NCBI GenBank assembly: GCA_905234425.1
Contig: CAJOHR010000026.1
Location: forward strand, 1-47,784
Length of the DNA: 47,784 nt
DNA from: an uncultured Oscillospiraceae bacterium
GTDB lineage: Bacteria > Bacillota > Clostridia > Oscillospirales > Oscillospiraceae
Direction of reading: 5' to 3'
The translations under genes were made by a program, and so were the position numbers. Shown here one piece after another: positions 33,015 to 41,378 of this stretch. Below the pieces are notes generated by a model that saw only the letters and a program-made list of their open reading frames with translations, ran no database searches and was not told where the DNA came from. Every line of letters starts with the position of its first letter. The stretch's first letter is position 1.

Positions 33015-33162
33015 AATTGGGATTTGTCGGGGTCATTGAGCATCCCTGTCATTCTGAGGAGCGCAGCGACGAAGAATCTTGCGTCAACCGGGAAGGAAAG
33101 ATCCTTCGCTGCGACGCAACATACCTCTCAGGTGACGCAACATACCTCGACAAATCCCAATT
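33015..33162. mobile_element. MITE-like element, copy D (A/D subfamily)
   Basis: This 148-base non-coding element has perfect 15-base terminal inverted repeats (AATTGGGATTTGTCG at 33015-33029 and its complement at 33148-33162). Inside are the block shared with copy A and a tandem pair of GACGCAACATACCTC (33113-33127 and 33134-33148). No transposase is encoded. Confidence 0.75.
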
Positions 33163-33198
33163 TGCAAAACAGGCGCAATGCCTGCATATTAAAAAGGG

Positions 33199-33250
33199 GG
33201 CTGTGAAGTCCGGACGAGAGGAAACTCTCACCGGCGCTTCACAGCCCCAA
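33199..33250 (-). terminator. Terminator of the solute-binding lipoprotein gene
   Basis: Twelve-pair outer stem (33199-33210 with 33239-33250) and an inner GAGAG-GAAA-CTCTC hairpin. On the minus strand a run of five T follows. Confidence 0.82.
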
Positions 33251-33261
33251 ACTGTATCGGA

Positions 33262-35007
33262 TTATCTCGCCTTTTCCAGATAGCGGTCGTAGGCCGCCTG
33301 CATCAGGTCGATGGCGTCCTGGATTTTCATGGCGGTCAGATTTCCGGCCACCTCATCCAGCTTGGAGGTGGGTTCGTTGCCCACCAGCACGCTGGTGGCG
33401 ATCTCCTCCATATAGGTTTCGATGTCGCTCATAATGGAGCTGTACTCCTCGGCCTCCTCGGTGGTCAGACCGGCGTCCGAGGGGAAGCCCTGGCTGCAGG
33501 CCGGCATTTCGCTCCGGTCCCAGCACTCCATAGCGGCCTTCTGGTTCTCTCCAAAGTAATACTGAAGCCGGAAGGTGTCGTTGACGTAGGGCCCGCCGGA
33601 GGTGATGTAGATGGAGCAGGTCAGGGATGAGGGCAGGCCGATGGGGCTCTGGAGAATGGCCTCGTTCAGATGGGGATTCCCGTTCTCGTCATACTCGAAG
33701 CTGACGCCCTCCAGACCATAGTTGGCCAGGAAGGTGCCTTCTTCGCTGTACCAGTAGTCGATCCAGCGGAGACAGGTTTCCACGTCGGAGCAGTCCGTGG
33801 ACACGGCGTAGCCCGGGTTGGTGGGCCGGTTGTCATCAAATTCCAGGACGGGAGAATCGGCGGTCTTCCTGGGGAAGTTGGTGCCGGTGATGGCAAAGTC
33901 GGGATCGTCCACCATGCCGCTGTACATGTCGAACATGAGCACGTTGGCGTTCCAGACGCAGGCGTCGCCGGAGGCGATCAGGCCCCGGTCCGGATCGGTG
34001 GTGGTGACTCTGGACAGGAAATCCTGGTCGATGAGCCCGTCGGCGTACCAGCCGGCCATGAGGCTCAGGAAGTCGTAGTAGTCCTGCTCCATACCGGCGT
34101 ATTTCACCTGATCGTCCACGATGTAGAACAGTCCGCCGTTCAGCTCCGCGGGAACGCCGTAGCCCAGGGAATAGTAGTTGGTCAGACCGGTGTAGGGCAT
34201 GAGCAGGGGAGCGGAGGCGCCCAGCTCGTTCTTGAAGGCTGTGAGCACCTCATGGTAGTCATCGTAGGTCACGGGCACGTCCATGCCCACCTTCTCCAGG
34301 TAGTCCTTCCGGATCACGGGACCTACGTTGTTCTCTGTGCCGATCTCAAAGCGGTAGCACTCCACAATAGCGCCGCTGTCGGTGTAGGCGGCCATCTCCC
34401 ACTTCTTGTTGCTGGCCAGCACCGCCTTCAGATTGGGCATGAGGTCGTCCAGATAAGGGGCTACGTCCACGACCACGTCGTCCTCCAGAAGCTGATCCGG
34501 GTTGTTGTAGTAGGAACTGGCCCCCAGGATCATGTCTGTGTAATCTGACGCCGCCGCCATGAGGGAGAAGTCCGTGGAGGCCGTTTCGGTGTTGACGATC
34601 TGATAGTCGATGTGGACGTTGGTCCGGGCCTCCAGCTCCTGGGCAAAGGGCGTGGCCCCGGGACCCTCGATGAAGTTGGTCAGCACGGGAGGCCAGGTGT
34701 ACCACAGACTGAAGGTGACGGGCTCCTCCACGATGGGAAGCTCCACGGTCACAAACTGAGGAACCTCCTCGGGCTCCTCCTCGGACGCCTCAGCAGAGGC
34801 TTCCTCCGGTTCCTCGGCGGGTGTCTCCGGTTCCTCTGCAGGTTCCTCGGGCGCTGCTTCCGGTTCTGGAGCCTCGGAAGCCGGCTCCGAGGCGGATGCG
34901 GGGGCGCTGTCCGCAGGTGCGGAGGATGCGGACGGACTGCCGCCGCAGGCGGAAAGCAGTCCCAGCACCATGCACAGGGCCAGCAGGATGGCAAGTGTTT
35001 TCTTCAT
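33262..35007 (-). CDS. Extracellular solute-binding lipoprotein (ABC transporter type)
   Basis: This 581-residue protein has a lipoprotein signal (lipobox L18-S-A-C21), a Ser/Ala then Glu/Pro-rich linker (about 25-85) and a family-1-type solute-binding domain. The domain begins with VTFSLWYTWPP and includes PVIRKDYLEKVGMDVPVTYDDY, characteristic of binding proteins for oligosaccharides or similar ligands. It is anchored outside the membrane. No permease or ATPase gene is adjacent. It starts 22 bases after the 578-residue beta-helix gene with a good AAGGAGAG site, so the two form an operon, and a terminator follows. Confidence 0.87.
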   Translation of the reverse strand: MKKTLAILLALCMVLGLLSACGGSPSASSAPADSAPASASEPASEAPEPEAAPEEPAEEPETPAEEPEEASAEASEEEPEEVPQFVTVELPIVEEPVTFSLWYTWPPVLTNFIEGPGATPFAQELEARTNVHIDYQIVNTETASTDFSLMAAASDYTDMILGASSYYNNPDQLLEDDVVVDVAPYLDDLMPNLKAVLASNKKWEMAAYTDSGAIVECYRFEIGTENNVGPVIRKDYLEKVGMDVPVTYDDYHEVLTAFKNELGASAPLLMPYTGLTNYYSLGYGVPAELNGGLFYIVDDQVKYAGMEQDYYDFLSLMAGWYADGLIDQDFLSRVTTTDPDRGLIASGDACVWNANVLMFDMYSGMVDDPDFAITGTNFPRKTADSPVLEFDDNRPTNPGYAVSTDCSDVETCLRWIDYWYSEEGTFLANYGLEGVSFEYDENGNPHLNEAILQSPIGLPSSLTCSIYITSGGPYVNDTFRLQYYFGENQKAAMECWDRSEMPACSQGFPSDAGLTTEEAEEYSSIMSDIETYMEEIATSVLVGNEPTSKLDEVAGNLTAMKIQDAIDLMQAAYDRYLEKAR

Positions 35008-35029
35008 GTCATTTCTCTCCTTTTCTGAT

Positions 35030-36766
35030 TCACGCCGGGGTCAGGATCAGACCTCCGGCATAGGTTCCTTCCTTGATTTCCACAGGCTCCCCGTTCACGG
35101 AGAGGACGCCCTTCACCGCGCAGCCCGCGCCCACGGTCAGCTCTGTTATATAGCTGGGAGCGGTGACAGTCCAGGCCGCGCCGTTCTCCAGGGTCACCTT
35201 CAGAGCATGGTCGATCTCTCTGGGTCCCACCGTGTGGGTGACCCGTCCGATCAGGGAATACTGCTCCTTGGACTTGGGCATTCCGTAGGGGTGATAGGAC
35301 ACGGAGGTGGAGATCCGTCCGGCATACTGGACGGCGGAGAAGGTGATGTCCGCGTCCGTCTTGTCTCCGTAGGCGTGGAGAATGTCGCCGGCATAGTTGC
35401 CGTTCCGGAACACGGCCTTCACCGGGAAGACCTCCTCCAGCTCCGCCCGATGGGCCACATCGGGACCGCCGGGACCGCCCGGACCGCCGGGACCGCCGGG
35501 ACCTCCGGGTCCGCCCTTGCCCTCCATCTGCTCCTTCACGGGGTCGCCGGGACCGCCGCCGGGGAAGCCTCCAGGAGGCACGTCCATGACCGTCTCCGGG
35601 CCCATGTGCATGCCCCGGCCGTTGGGATCGTCGTTGTCGATGATCTCGATCAGAACGCCGCTGTCGGAGGACAGCTCCGCGTCGTCCACCAGAATGCTGC
35701 CGCCCCGGCCCTTGATCTGGAACACGGGGCCGCCCGTATGCAGCCGGGACTTTTCATCCACCCGGAGCAGCCCCGGATTGCCCGCGCCGTGCATCATGAC
35801 GGCGGAACGTCCGGCCTCCACCAGGGTGCCTCCCGTGTAGGTCACCATGGCTTCGCCGCCGCACTGGATCACGCCGTAGTCCGGGACGCGGATGGTGCAG
35901 TGCTCGAAGTAATCGTGGGTGTCGCCGATGGAATAGGCGCCGTAGCCGCTGCCTGTCACGGTGATCTCGCTGTCGTACATGGACAGGCGCACGTGCTTCG
36001 TGCCGTCCGTGGACATGGCGCCCCAGTTTTCCGCGCTGACCTTGCACCGATGATACTCCACCTCGCCGAAGTCCTGAATATTGGTGGTCCGGACCCGGCC
36101 GTGAATGCCCAGCATCCAGGGAGCCTTGCTCATGGCCTTGACGTAGTTGGGCCGGTCGTCGTCCGCGGCGGAGAACTCCGAATCGCTGACCACGGCCTTG
36201 CCGTGCTCGCAGACCTGGAGGGCTGTGCGGATGGAGCCCACATTCCGGATCTTTACGTTTTTGATTTCCACCTGGGCGTCGCCCTTGACGGCGATGGATG
36301 CGCCGAAGCCCACAGCGTCGGAGCCGCCGTGGCCGTTCATAACGATGTCGGCCCCCTCGATCACATAGCTGCCGCCGTCCACATAGACGCCGCCGAAATA
36401 GTCGCCCTCGGAACGGAGCACCAGGTCCTTTGCCGCCGTATCCGACACGGTTCCGCCGATCTGCGCCGCCGTCACGGACTCGTTCTCCGCATATTTGCCG
36501 TTATGGACTGACACGGCGGCGTTCATGCGGAACTCCTCGATTTGCCCGTGGTTCTCATAGCCGAACACAACCGGATCGGTGACGGACAGGACCACGCGGC
36601 CCGTGTAAGCTCCGGCGGCAATGTCCCGATGGACGCCGTCCACAGTCAGGGTCAGGATTTTGCCCTCAGGGGCGGTGAGCTCGCCGCCCGCCTCAATGAC
36701 CAGAGAACTGAGGACGGCGGTTTCCGCAACCGTCCATTTCTCCCCGGCCTTCACTTCTTTTGTCAT
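35030..36766 (-). CDS. Right-handed beta-helix repeat protein with Gly-Pro-rich segment
   Basis: This 578-residue protein consists of short beta-strand repeats typical of a parallel beta-helix, e.g. GGSYVIEGADIVMNGHGG, VEIKNVKIRNVGS and VRLSMYDSEITVTGSGYG. A collagen-like run of GGP triplets lies at about residues 417-437. There is no signal peptide and no membrane segment. It is a paralogue of the protein encoded at 36951-38291: both share AxSTD, a GSGYG/GNGYC turn with YS, and a VIQxG motif. It lies upstream of the binding lipoprotein in one operon. Related folds act in polysaccharide lyases or adhesins, but I see no catalytic set. AAGGGAG precedes the ATG. Confidence 0.78.
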   Translation of the reverse strand: MTKEVKAGEKWTVAETAVLSSLVIEAGGELTAPEGKILTLTVDGVHRDIAAGAYTGRVVLSVTDPVVFGYENHGQIEEFRMNAAVSVHNGKYAENESVTAAQIGGTVSDTAAKDLVLRSEGDYFGGVYVDGGSYVIEGADIVMNGHGGSDAVGFGASIAVKGDAQVEIKNVKIRNVGSIRTALQVCEHGKAVVSDSEFSAADDDRPNYVKAMSKAPWMLGIHGRVRTTNIQDFGEVEYHRCKVSAENWGAMSTDGTKHVRLSMYDSEITVTGSGYGAYSIGDTHDYFEHCTIRVPDYGVIQCGGEAMVTYTGGTLVEAGRSAVMMHGAGNPGLLRVDEKSRLHTGGPVFQIKGRGGSILVDDAELSSDSGVLIEIIDNDDPNGRGMHMGPETVMDVPPGGFPGGGPGDPVKEQMEGKGGPGGPGGPGGPGGPGGPDVAHRAELEEVFPVKAVFRNGNYAGDILHAYGDKTDADITFSAVQYAGRISTSVSYHPYGMPKSKEQYSLIGRVTHTVGPREIDHALKVTLENGAAWTVTAPSYITELTVGAGCAVKGVLSVNGEPVEIKEGTYAGGLILTPA

Positions 36767-36906
36767 GGTGATCTCCCTTCTTTCGCAGGATGGACGGCAC
36801 GATGATATGCCGCTTCTATCTTACTACCCTACCACGTCCGGCCACTGGGGGGCAAGTGGCGATTCTTTCCGTGAGGATATGATTTTTTGCCTATTCCAGG
36901 GTAAAA

Positions 36907-36940
36907 CCTGTCCGATCCCGGCGCTTCGGGATCGGACAGG
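36907..36940 (-). terminator. Terminator of the 446-residue beta-helix gene
   Basis: A perfect 14-pair stem (36907-36920 with 36927-36940) is followed on the minus strand by TTTTACCC. It separates the two beta-helix genes. Confidence 0.82.
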
Positions 36941-36950
36941 AAATGAAAAA

Positions 36951-38291
36951 TCAGTTGACCTCCGCCATGGTGAGCACGCCGCCGGAGGGCAGGGTGTAGA
37001 CCGCATCCAGGGTGCATCCTTCGCCCGCATATGCCGTGATGATGACGCCGGTTTCCGCGTCGATCCCGGCCAGATCATTGCTGTGGAGCACCACCAGGGA
37101 GTTCTTCGTGGCAGTCCAGGCACCGTCGTAGAGCCAGAGGTCCACGCCGCCCAGAAGGCCGCCTTTGAGAGAGGCCTTGTCCAGGCTTAGACGCAGCTTC
37201 CGCTCCGGGTCCTCCCGCAGCACGTCGCCCTCGGCGGTCATGTCCTCCAGGGTGAACTGGACGCCGTAGTCCGAAGGACTGTGGGACCGGGTCTTGTGAT
37301 AGAACTCGTCGTCCGAGGTCATGGTCCGGATCAGAACGCCGTTCTCTGCCCGGAGGGTGGAATTCTTCACGCAGACGTCCACGTTGGTGCTCTTGCAGCG
37401 GAACATCTCCAGCTGGCTGGTGATCTCGGAGCCGGAGACCCGGATAATGCCGCAGTCCTTTTTCTCCGGCATGCCGCCGTGGAGCATAAAGCCCACCTGG
37501 CCGCAGACCGCCTTGGTGTCCTCCAGAACCACGGAGGAGTTGCCGTCCTGGATCACTGCCATGTTGCCTGTTTTGAGATCGCACCGGTTCAGCCGGGCGT
37601 GACAGCCGTTGTCGGAATAGACGCAATAGCCGTTGCCGCTGACGTTGACCTCCGTGTCGTTGGCCTCCAGGTAAACGTATCCGCCGGAGGCGTCCGTGGA
37701 CAGAGCCGCCCAGCCGGCGGCATAGACCTTGCAGTTGTAAAGGAAGGTCTCGGAGTTGTCCATGGAGAGATGGGTCCGGCAGTTGCCGCCCAAACCCAGG
37801 GGCGCGGGAGGCTCCATCATGCCGGGACCGATGACCGGCACGTATCCCGGCGGGAAGGGGCCGCCCCGGGAATCCAGCACGGAGTCCCGGATCACCAGGG
37901 TGCTGCCCCGGGTGGCGATGGTGGCGGCCCGGGTGACGCCTTCGGTGACGATCTTCGTGTCGGACACGGTGACGTGGCTCCCCATGTCCGCCAAAATGCC
38001 TGTACCCTTGCAGGTGAAGTCGCTGCATCCGTAGCCGCTGAGGGAGAGCTCCACGTCGCTAACCTCATAATCGCCGCCCCGTACCACGATGGCGTTGAGA
38101 TAATCCTCGTCGGACTGGTATTTGAGGCCCTTGGTGTGGGCAGCGGTCACGTCCCCGTCCAGCTCCGGCGCGCTGAGGGTTCCGTTTTCCACCCAGATCA
38201 TGCCCTCGGTCACCTCGGGCTGGATCCAGGCCTCCTTGGCATCCTGGGGCCTCAATCGAATCACCGCTCCGTTTTGTTCGTTTCTGTTCAT
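36951..38291 (-). CDS. Right-handed beta-helix repeat protein, paralogue
   Basis: This 446-residue protein has parallel beta-helix-like repeats (GGDYEVSDVELSLSGYGCSD, VTVSDTKIVTEG, VYLEANDTEVNVSGNGYC). A Pro/Gly-rich loop lies at about 140-165 (GGPFPPGYVPVIGPGMMEPP). It has no signal peptide. It is similar along most of its length to the 578-residue neighbour, so a local duplication is likely. The start chosen is ATG at 38291 with AAGGAAGG six bases upstream; a longer in-frame start upstream would lie before the promoter. Function is unknown. Confidence 0.77.
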   Translation of the reverse strand: MNRNEQNGAVIRLRPQDAKEAWIQPEVTEGMIWVENGTLSAPELDGDVTAAHTKGLKYQSDEDYLNAIVVRGGDYEVSDVELSLSGYGCSDFTCKGTGILADMGSHVTVSDTKIVTEGVTRAATIATRGSTLVIRDSVLDSRGGPFPPGYVPVIGPGMMEPPAPLGLGGNCRTHLSMDNSETFLYNCKVYAAGWAALSTDASGGYVYLEANDTEVNVSGNGYCVYSDNGCHARLNRCDLKTGNMAVIQDGNSSVVLEDTKAVCGQVGFMLHGGMPEKKDCGIIRVSGSEITSQLEMFRCKSTNVDVCVKNSTLRAENGVLIRTMTSDDEFYHKTRSHSPSDYGVQFTLEDMTAEGDVLREDPERKLRLSLDKASLKGGLLGGVDLWLYDGAWTATKNSLVVLHSNDLAGIDAETGVIITAYAGEGCTLDAVYTLPSGGVLTMAEVN

Positions 38292-38328
38292 GGATACCTT
38301 CCTTTCCGTATCGGAATCGTATAAAATC

Positions 38329-38358
38329 AGTATAGTATACAATCCGGGGAAAAGGCAA
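38329..38358 (-). promoter_or_regulatory. Probable promoter of the 446-residue beta-helix gene
   Basis: On the minus strand TTGCCT (38353-38358), 18 bases, TATACT (38329-38334). A second TATACT at 38334-38339 has poor spacing. Confidence 0.5.
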
Positions 38359-38426
38359 TTTCATTTTCCGATGTTTGCCTATCAATTCCCAAAGCGCACC
38401 GATCCGAACGCGCATATCACAAACTG

Positions 38427-38455
38427 TTGACAAACGGGGAAAACACCACTATAAT
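38427..38455 (+). promoter_or_regulatory. Consensus sigma-A promoter of the metK operon
   Basis: TTGACA (38427-38432), exactly 17 bases, TATAAT (38450-38455). It is a perfect match. Confidence 0.9.
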
Positions 38456-38471
38456 AGGCCCAATTGAATAA

Positions 38472-38572
38472 GCCCTTATGAAGAGTGGTGGAGGGAACGG
38501 CCCTGTGAAGCCCGGCAACCTGCGTCTGCAAGGTGCCAAATCCGGCGGTGCAAATCGAAAGATGAGGCAGCT
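38472..38572 (+). ncRNA. SAM-I riboswitch (S-box leader)
   Basis: The conserved S-box order is present: CTTAT with AAGAG, GTGGAGGGA, then GAAGCCCGGCAACC (38507-38520), AAGGTGCCAAATCC (38530-38543) and GAAAGATGAG (38557-38566) closing helix P1. It is followed by a strong terminator, so binding of S-adenosylmethionine should stop transcription of metK, which makes SAM. Confidence 0.95.
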
Positions 38573-38581
38573 TTTCTTTTT

Positions 38582-38608
38582 CGCTCCGCGCCGCGGAGCG
38601 GTTTTTTT
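38582..38608 (+). terminator. Riboswitch-controlled terminator upstream of metK
   Basis: Nine-pair stem CGCTCCGCG/CGCGGAGCG (38582-38590, 38592-38600), then seven T. It is the expression platform of the SAM-I riboswitch. Confidence 0.88.
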
Positions 38609-38656
38609 GCCTGGCGGACTTGTTCAATGGATCATTTTTATTAAAGGAGCATGATT

Positions 38657-39832
38657 ATGGCAAAGCGTATCTTCACCTCGGAATCCGTCACCGAGGGACA
38701 TCCCGACAAAATCTGTGACCAGATCTCCGATGCGGTGCTGGACGCCATCCTGACCCAGGATCCCCAGGCCCGGGTGGCCTGCGAGACGGTCACCACCACC
38801 GGCGTGGTGTTCGTCATGGGGGAGATTTCCACCACCTGCTATGTGGACATTCCCGGCATCGCCCGAGACGTGATCAAGCGCATCGGCTACGACCATCCGG
38901 AGTACGGCTTCGACGGCAACACCTGCTCGGTCATGACTGCCATCGACGGCCAAAGCCCTGACATCGCCATGGGCGTCAACCGAGCCTTTGACGACGAGAG
39001 CGAGACCGGCGCGGGCGACCAGGGCATGATGTTCGGGTTCGCCTGCGACGAGACCCCGGAGCTCATGCCTGCGCCCATCTCCTTCGCCCACCGGCTGACC
39101 CATAAATTGACCGAGTGCCGGAAGACAGGCGTTCTGCCCTGGCTGCGGCCCGACGGCAAGAGTCAGGTCTCCGTACAGTACGGGGAGGACGGCAGCGTGG
39201 AGCGGATCGACGCGGTGGTGGTCTCCACCCAGCATTCTCCCGAAATCGACATTGAGACCCTCCGGCAGGAGATCGTGGAGAAGGTCATTAAGACCACTCT
39301 TCCCGCGGACCTGCTGGACGGGGACACGAAATATTATGTAAACCCAACCGGCCGCTTTGTGGTGGGCGGCCCCGTAGGAGACTCCGGCCTGACGGGCAGG
39401 AAGATCATTGTGGATACCTACGGCGGCTACGCGGCCCACGGCGGCGGCTGCTTCTCCGGAAAGGACCCCACCAAGGTGGACCGGAGCGCCGCCTACATGG
39501 CCCGGCACATCGCCAAGAACATCGTGGCCGCTGGGCTTGCGAAAAAGTGCCAGATCGAGCTGGCCTATGCCATCGGCGTGGCCAGTCCCGTGTCCGTACT
39601 GGTGGACACCTTTGGCACGGGCACTGTCCCGGATGCGGTGCTCTCCGACACGGTCCGGCGTGTCTTTGACCTCCGGCCCGCCCGGATCATCTCTTATCTG
39701 GACCTTCGCCGGCCCATTTACATGCAGACGGCTGCATACGGCCATTTCGGACGGCCGGAGCTGGATCTTCCCTGGGAGCGGACGGATCGGACAGAGAACC
39801 TTCTCGCCGCCGTCCGTGAGATTGCGGAATAA
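38657..39832 (+). CDS. metK: S-adenosylmethionine synthetase
   Basis: This 391-residue cytosolic enzyme makes SAM from methionine and ATP. Motifs are [20 protein letters not shown] at the N terminus, [13 protein letters not shown] and [19 protein letters not shown]. The start is ATG at 38657 (MAKRIF), seven bases after AAAGGAG; an ATG six bases earlier is too close to that site. It is regulated by the SAM riboswitch upstream and is first of three genes separated by about 20 bases. Confidence 0.97.
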   Translation: MAKRIFTSESVTEGHPDKICDQISDAVLDAILTQDPQARVACETVTTTGVVFVMGEISTTCYVDIPGIARDVIKRIGYDHPEYGFDGNTCSVMTAIDGQSPDIAMGVNRAFDDESETGAGDQGMMFGFACDETPELMPAPISFAHRLTHKLTECRKTGVLPWLRPDGKSQVSVQYGEDGSVERIDAVVVSTQHSPEIDIETLRQEIVEKVIKTTLPADLLDGDTKYYVNPTGRFVVGGPVGDSGLTGRKIIVDTYGGYAAHGGGCFSGKDPTKVDRSAAYMARHIAKNIVAAGLAKKCQIELAYAIGVASPVSVLVDTFGTGTVPDAVLSDTVRRVFDLRPARIISYLDLRRPIYMQTAAYGHFGRPELDLPWERTDRTENLLAAVREIAE

Positions 39833-39853
39833 GGGAGACAGGAGGGTGCTTCC

Positions 39854-40831
39854 ATGAAGCTGTTCGTCTACGGATACCGTCCATACGACGAGTCTGAGGC
39901 CTTCGCGCGCTTTGCGGAGAAATACCATGTGAAGCTGGGCCTTTGCCGGGAGCAGCCCTCCATGGAAAACGCGGCCCTGGCTGAGGGCTACGACTGCATT
40001 TCCATCGTGTCCACCCCCATGCCGGAGGCTCTGATCATCCGGTTCCGCTCTCTGGGAGTCCGGATGATCTCCACCAGAACCGTGGGCTATGACCATGTGG
40101 ACCTGGAGGCGGCGAAAGCCGTGGGCATCCATGTGTCCAACGCCACCTATAGCCCGGACTGCGTGGCGGATTACACCGTCATGCTCATGCTCATGGCGCT
40201 CCGAAAAACGAAACGGATCCTCCAGCGGGCGGATGTCCACGATTTCTCCCTGCCCGGCACCATCGGGCGGGAGCTTCGGAGCTGCACCGTGGGCGTTCTG
40301 GGCACCGGCAAGATCGGCAAAGCGGTGCTCCGGGACCTCTCCGGCTTCGGCTGCCGCCTCCTGGCCTACAGCCGGACCCGGGACCCCGGCCTGGAGGTGG
40401 AGTATGTGTCCCTGGATCAGATCCTCTCTGCCTGCGACGTTCTGACCTTCCACATGCCCTTGAACGAGAACAACTATCACCTCATCGACCATGAGACCAT
40501 TGCGAAAATGAAAACGGGGGTGGTGCTTGTGAACACCGCCCGGGGCGGTCTCATCGACACCGCCGCCCTCATCGACGGCCTGGAGTGCGGGCGGATCGGC
40601 GCCGCGGCATTGGATGTGCTGGAGGACGAGGCGGGCCTGTTCCACTTCGACCGGAAATCCGACCAGATCGGCCATCGGGCCATGAGCGTCCTAAAGGACA
40701 TGCCCAACGTGATCTTCACCCCCCACATGGCCTTCTACACCCAGGAGGCCATCGGAGACATGGTGGGCCACTCCGTGGAGAGCTGCGTGCTGGAGCTCTC
40801 CGGGAAGGACAATCCCTGGCGCATCATCTGA
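39854..40831 (+). CDS. D-2-hydroxyacid dehydrogenase, VanH/D-lactate dehydrogenase-like
   Basis: This 325-residue NAD-dependent enzyme probably reduces a 2-oxoacid such as pyruvate to the D-hydroxyacid. The NAD-binding motif is TVGVLGTGKIGKAV. Catalytic residues are the arginine in VNTARGG, the glutamate in LDVLEDEAG and the histidine in FTPHMAFYT. The sequence follows VanH closely in several places (ISTRTVGYDHVD, SPDCVADYTVMLMLMA). No vanA or vanX gene is adjacent, so it is more likely a fermentative D-lactate dehydrogenase. GGAGG precedes the start. Being within the metK unit it may be under the same SAM control. Confidence 0.87.
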   Translation: MKLFVYGYRPYDESEAFARFAEKYHVKLGLCREQPSMENAALAEGYDCISIVSTPMPEALIIRFRSLGVRMISTRTVGYDHVDLEAAKAVGIHVSNATYSPDCVADYTVMLMLMALRKTKRILQRADVHDFSLPGTIGRELRSCTVGVLGTGKIGKAVLRDLSGFGCRLLAYSRTRDPGLEVEYVSLDQILSACDVLTFHMPLNENNYHLIDHETIAKMKTGVVLVNTARGGLIDTAALIDGLECGRIGAAALDVLEDEAGLFHFDRKSDQIGHRAMSVLKDMPNVIFTPHMAFYTQEAIGDMVGHSVESCVLELSGKDNPWRII

Positions 40832-40854
40832 ATTCCACCGGCAAGGAGCGCGTT

Positions 40855-41376
40855 ATGAACTATGTAAAAGAGGGCGGATACAAGAGCTTTGTCTGCCTGG
40901 ATTTTGAAACCACCGGATTTTCTCCCGCTGCCGACGGCATTACGGAGATCGGAGCCGTAAAGGTCCTGGACGGAGAGATCGTCCAGCGGTTCAGTACCCT
41001 GGTGAACCCGGGAAAAGCCATTCCCTATGCCGTCACCCGGCTTACGGGCATCACGGACCGGATGGTGGCGGGCAGTCCCCGGGTCGGGGAGATCCTGCCG
41101 GTATTCCTGGGCTTCCTGGGGTCCCTTCCCCTGGTGGCCCACAACGCCCGGTTCGACGGGGAGTTTCTGGCCCACAACCTCCTGAAGATCCACCGGGAAA
41201 TCGACAATCCCATGGCGGATACCCTTCAGCAGGCCAGAGCCGTCTGCCCGGGACTTCCCAGCTACAAGCTGGGGGATCTGACGGCGCATTTCTCCATTCC
41301 GCTGAACAACGCCCACCGGGCCTGGTGCGACGCCGAAGCCACGGCGAAGCTGTATCTGCGCCTCCAGACCCTCTGA
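40855..41376 (+). CDS. DEDDh 3'-5' exonuclease (DnaQ/PolC epsilon-like)
   Basis: This 173-residue single-domain protein carries the exonuclease motifs CLDFETTG (D16, E18), AHNARFDGEFL and HRAWCDAEAT with the histidine five residues before the last aspartate. Such stand-alone proteins act in proofreading or RNA/DNA end trimming. AAGGAG stands before the ATG at 40855. It is the last gene of the metK unit; its stop is two bases from the end of sigK on the other strand, with no clear terminator between. Confidence 0.87.
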   Translation: MNYVKEGGYKSFVCLDFETTGFSPAADGITEIGAVKVLDGEIVQRFSTLVNPGKAIPYAVTRLTGITDRMVAGSPRVGEILPVFLGFLGSLPLVAHNARFDGEFLAHNLLKIHREIDNPMADTLQQARAVCPGLPSYKLGDLTAHFSIPLNNAHRAWCDAEATAKLYLRLQTL

Positions 41377-41378
41377 GC

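Noticed and set aside
35456-35520. Collagen-like structural protein at the GGP triplet run
   Set aside because: The run is only about seven triplets inside a beta-helix protein, so it is a linker-like segment rather than a collagen domain.
39854-40831. Vancomycin resistance gene cluster
   Set aside because: The dehydrogenase resembles VanH, but no D-Ala-D-Lac ligase, VanX or VanRS gene is adjacent.
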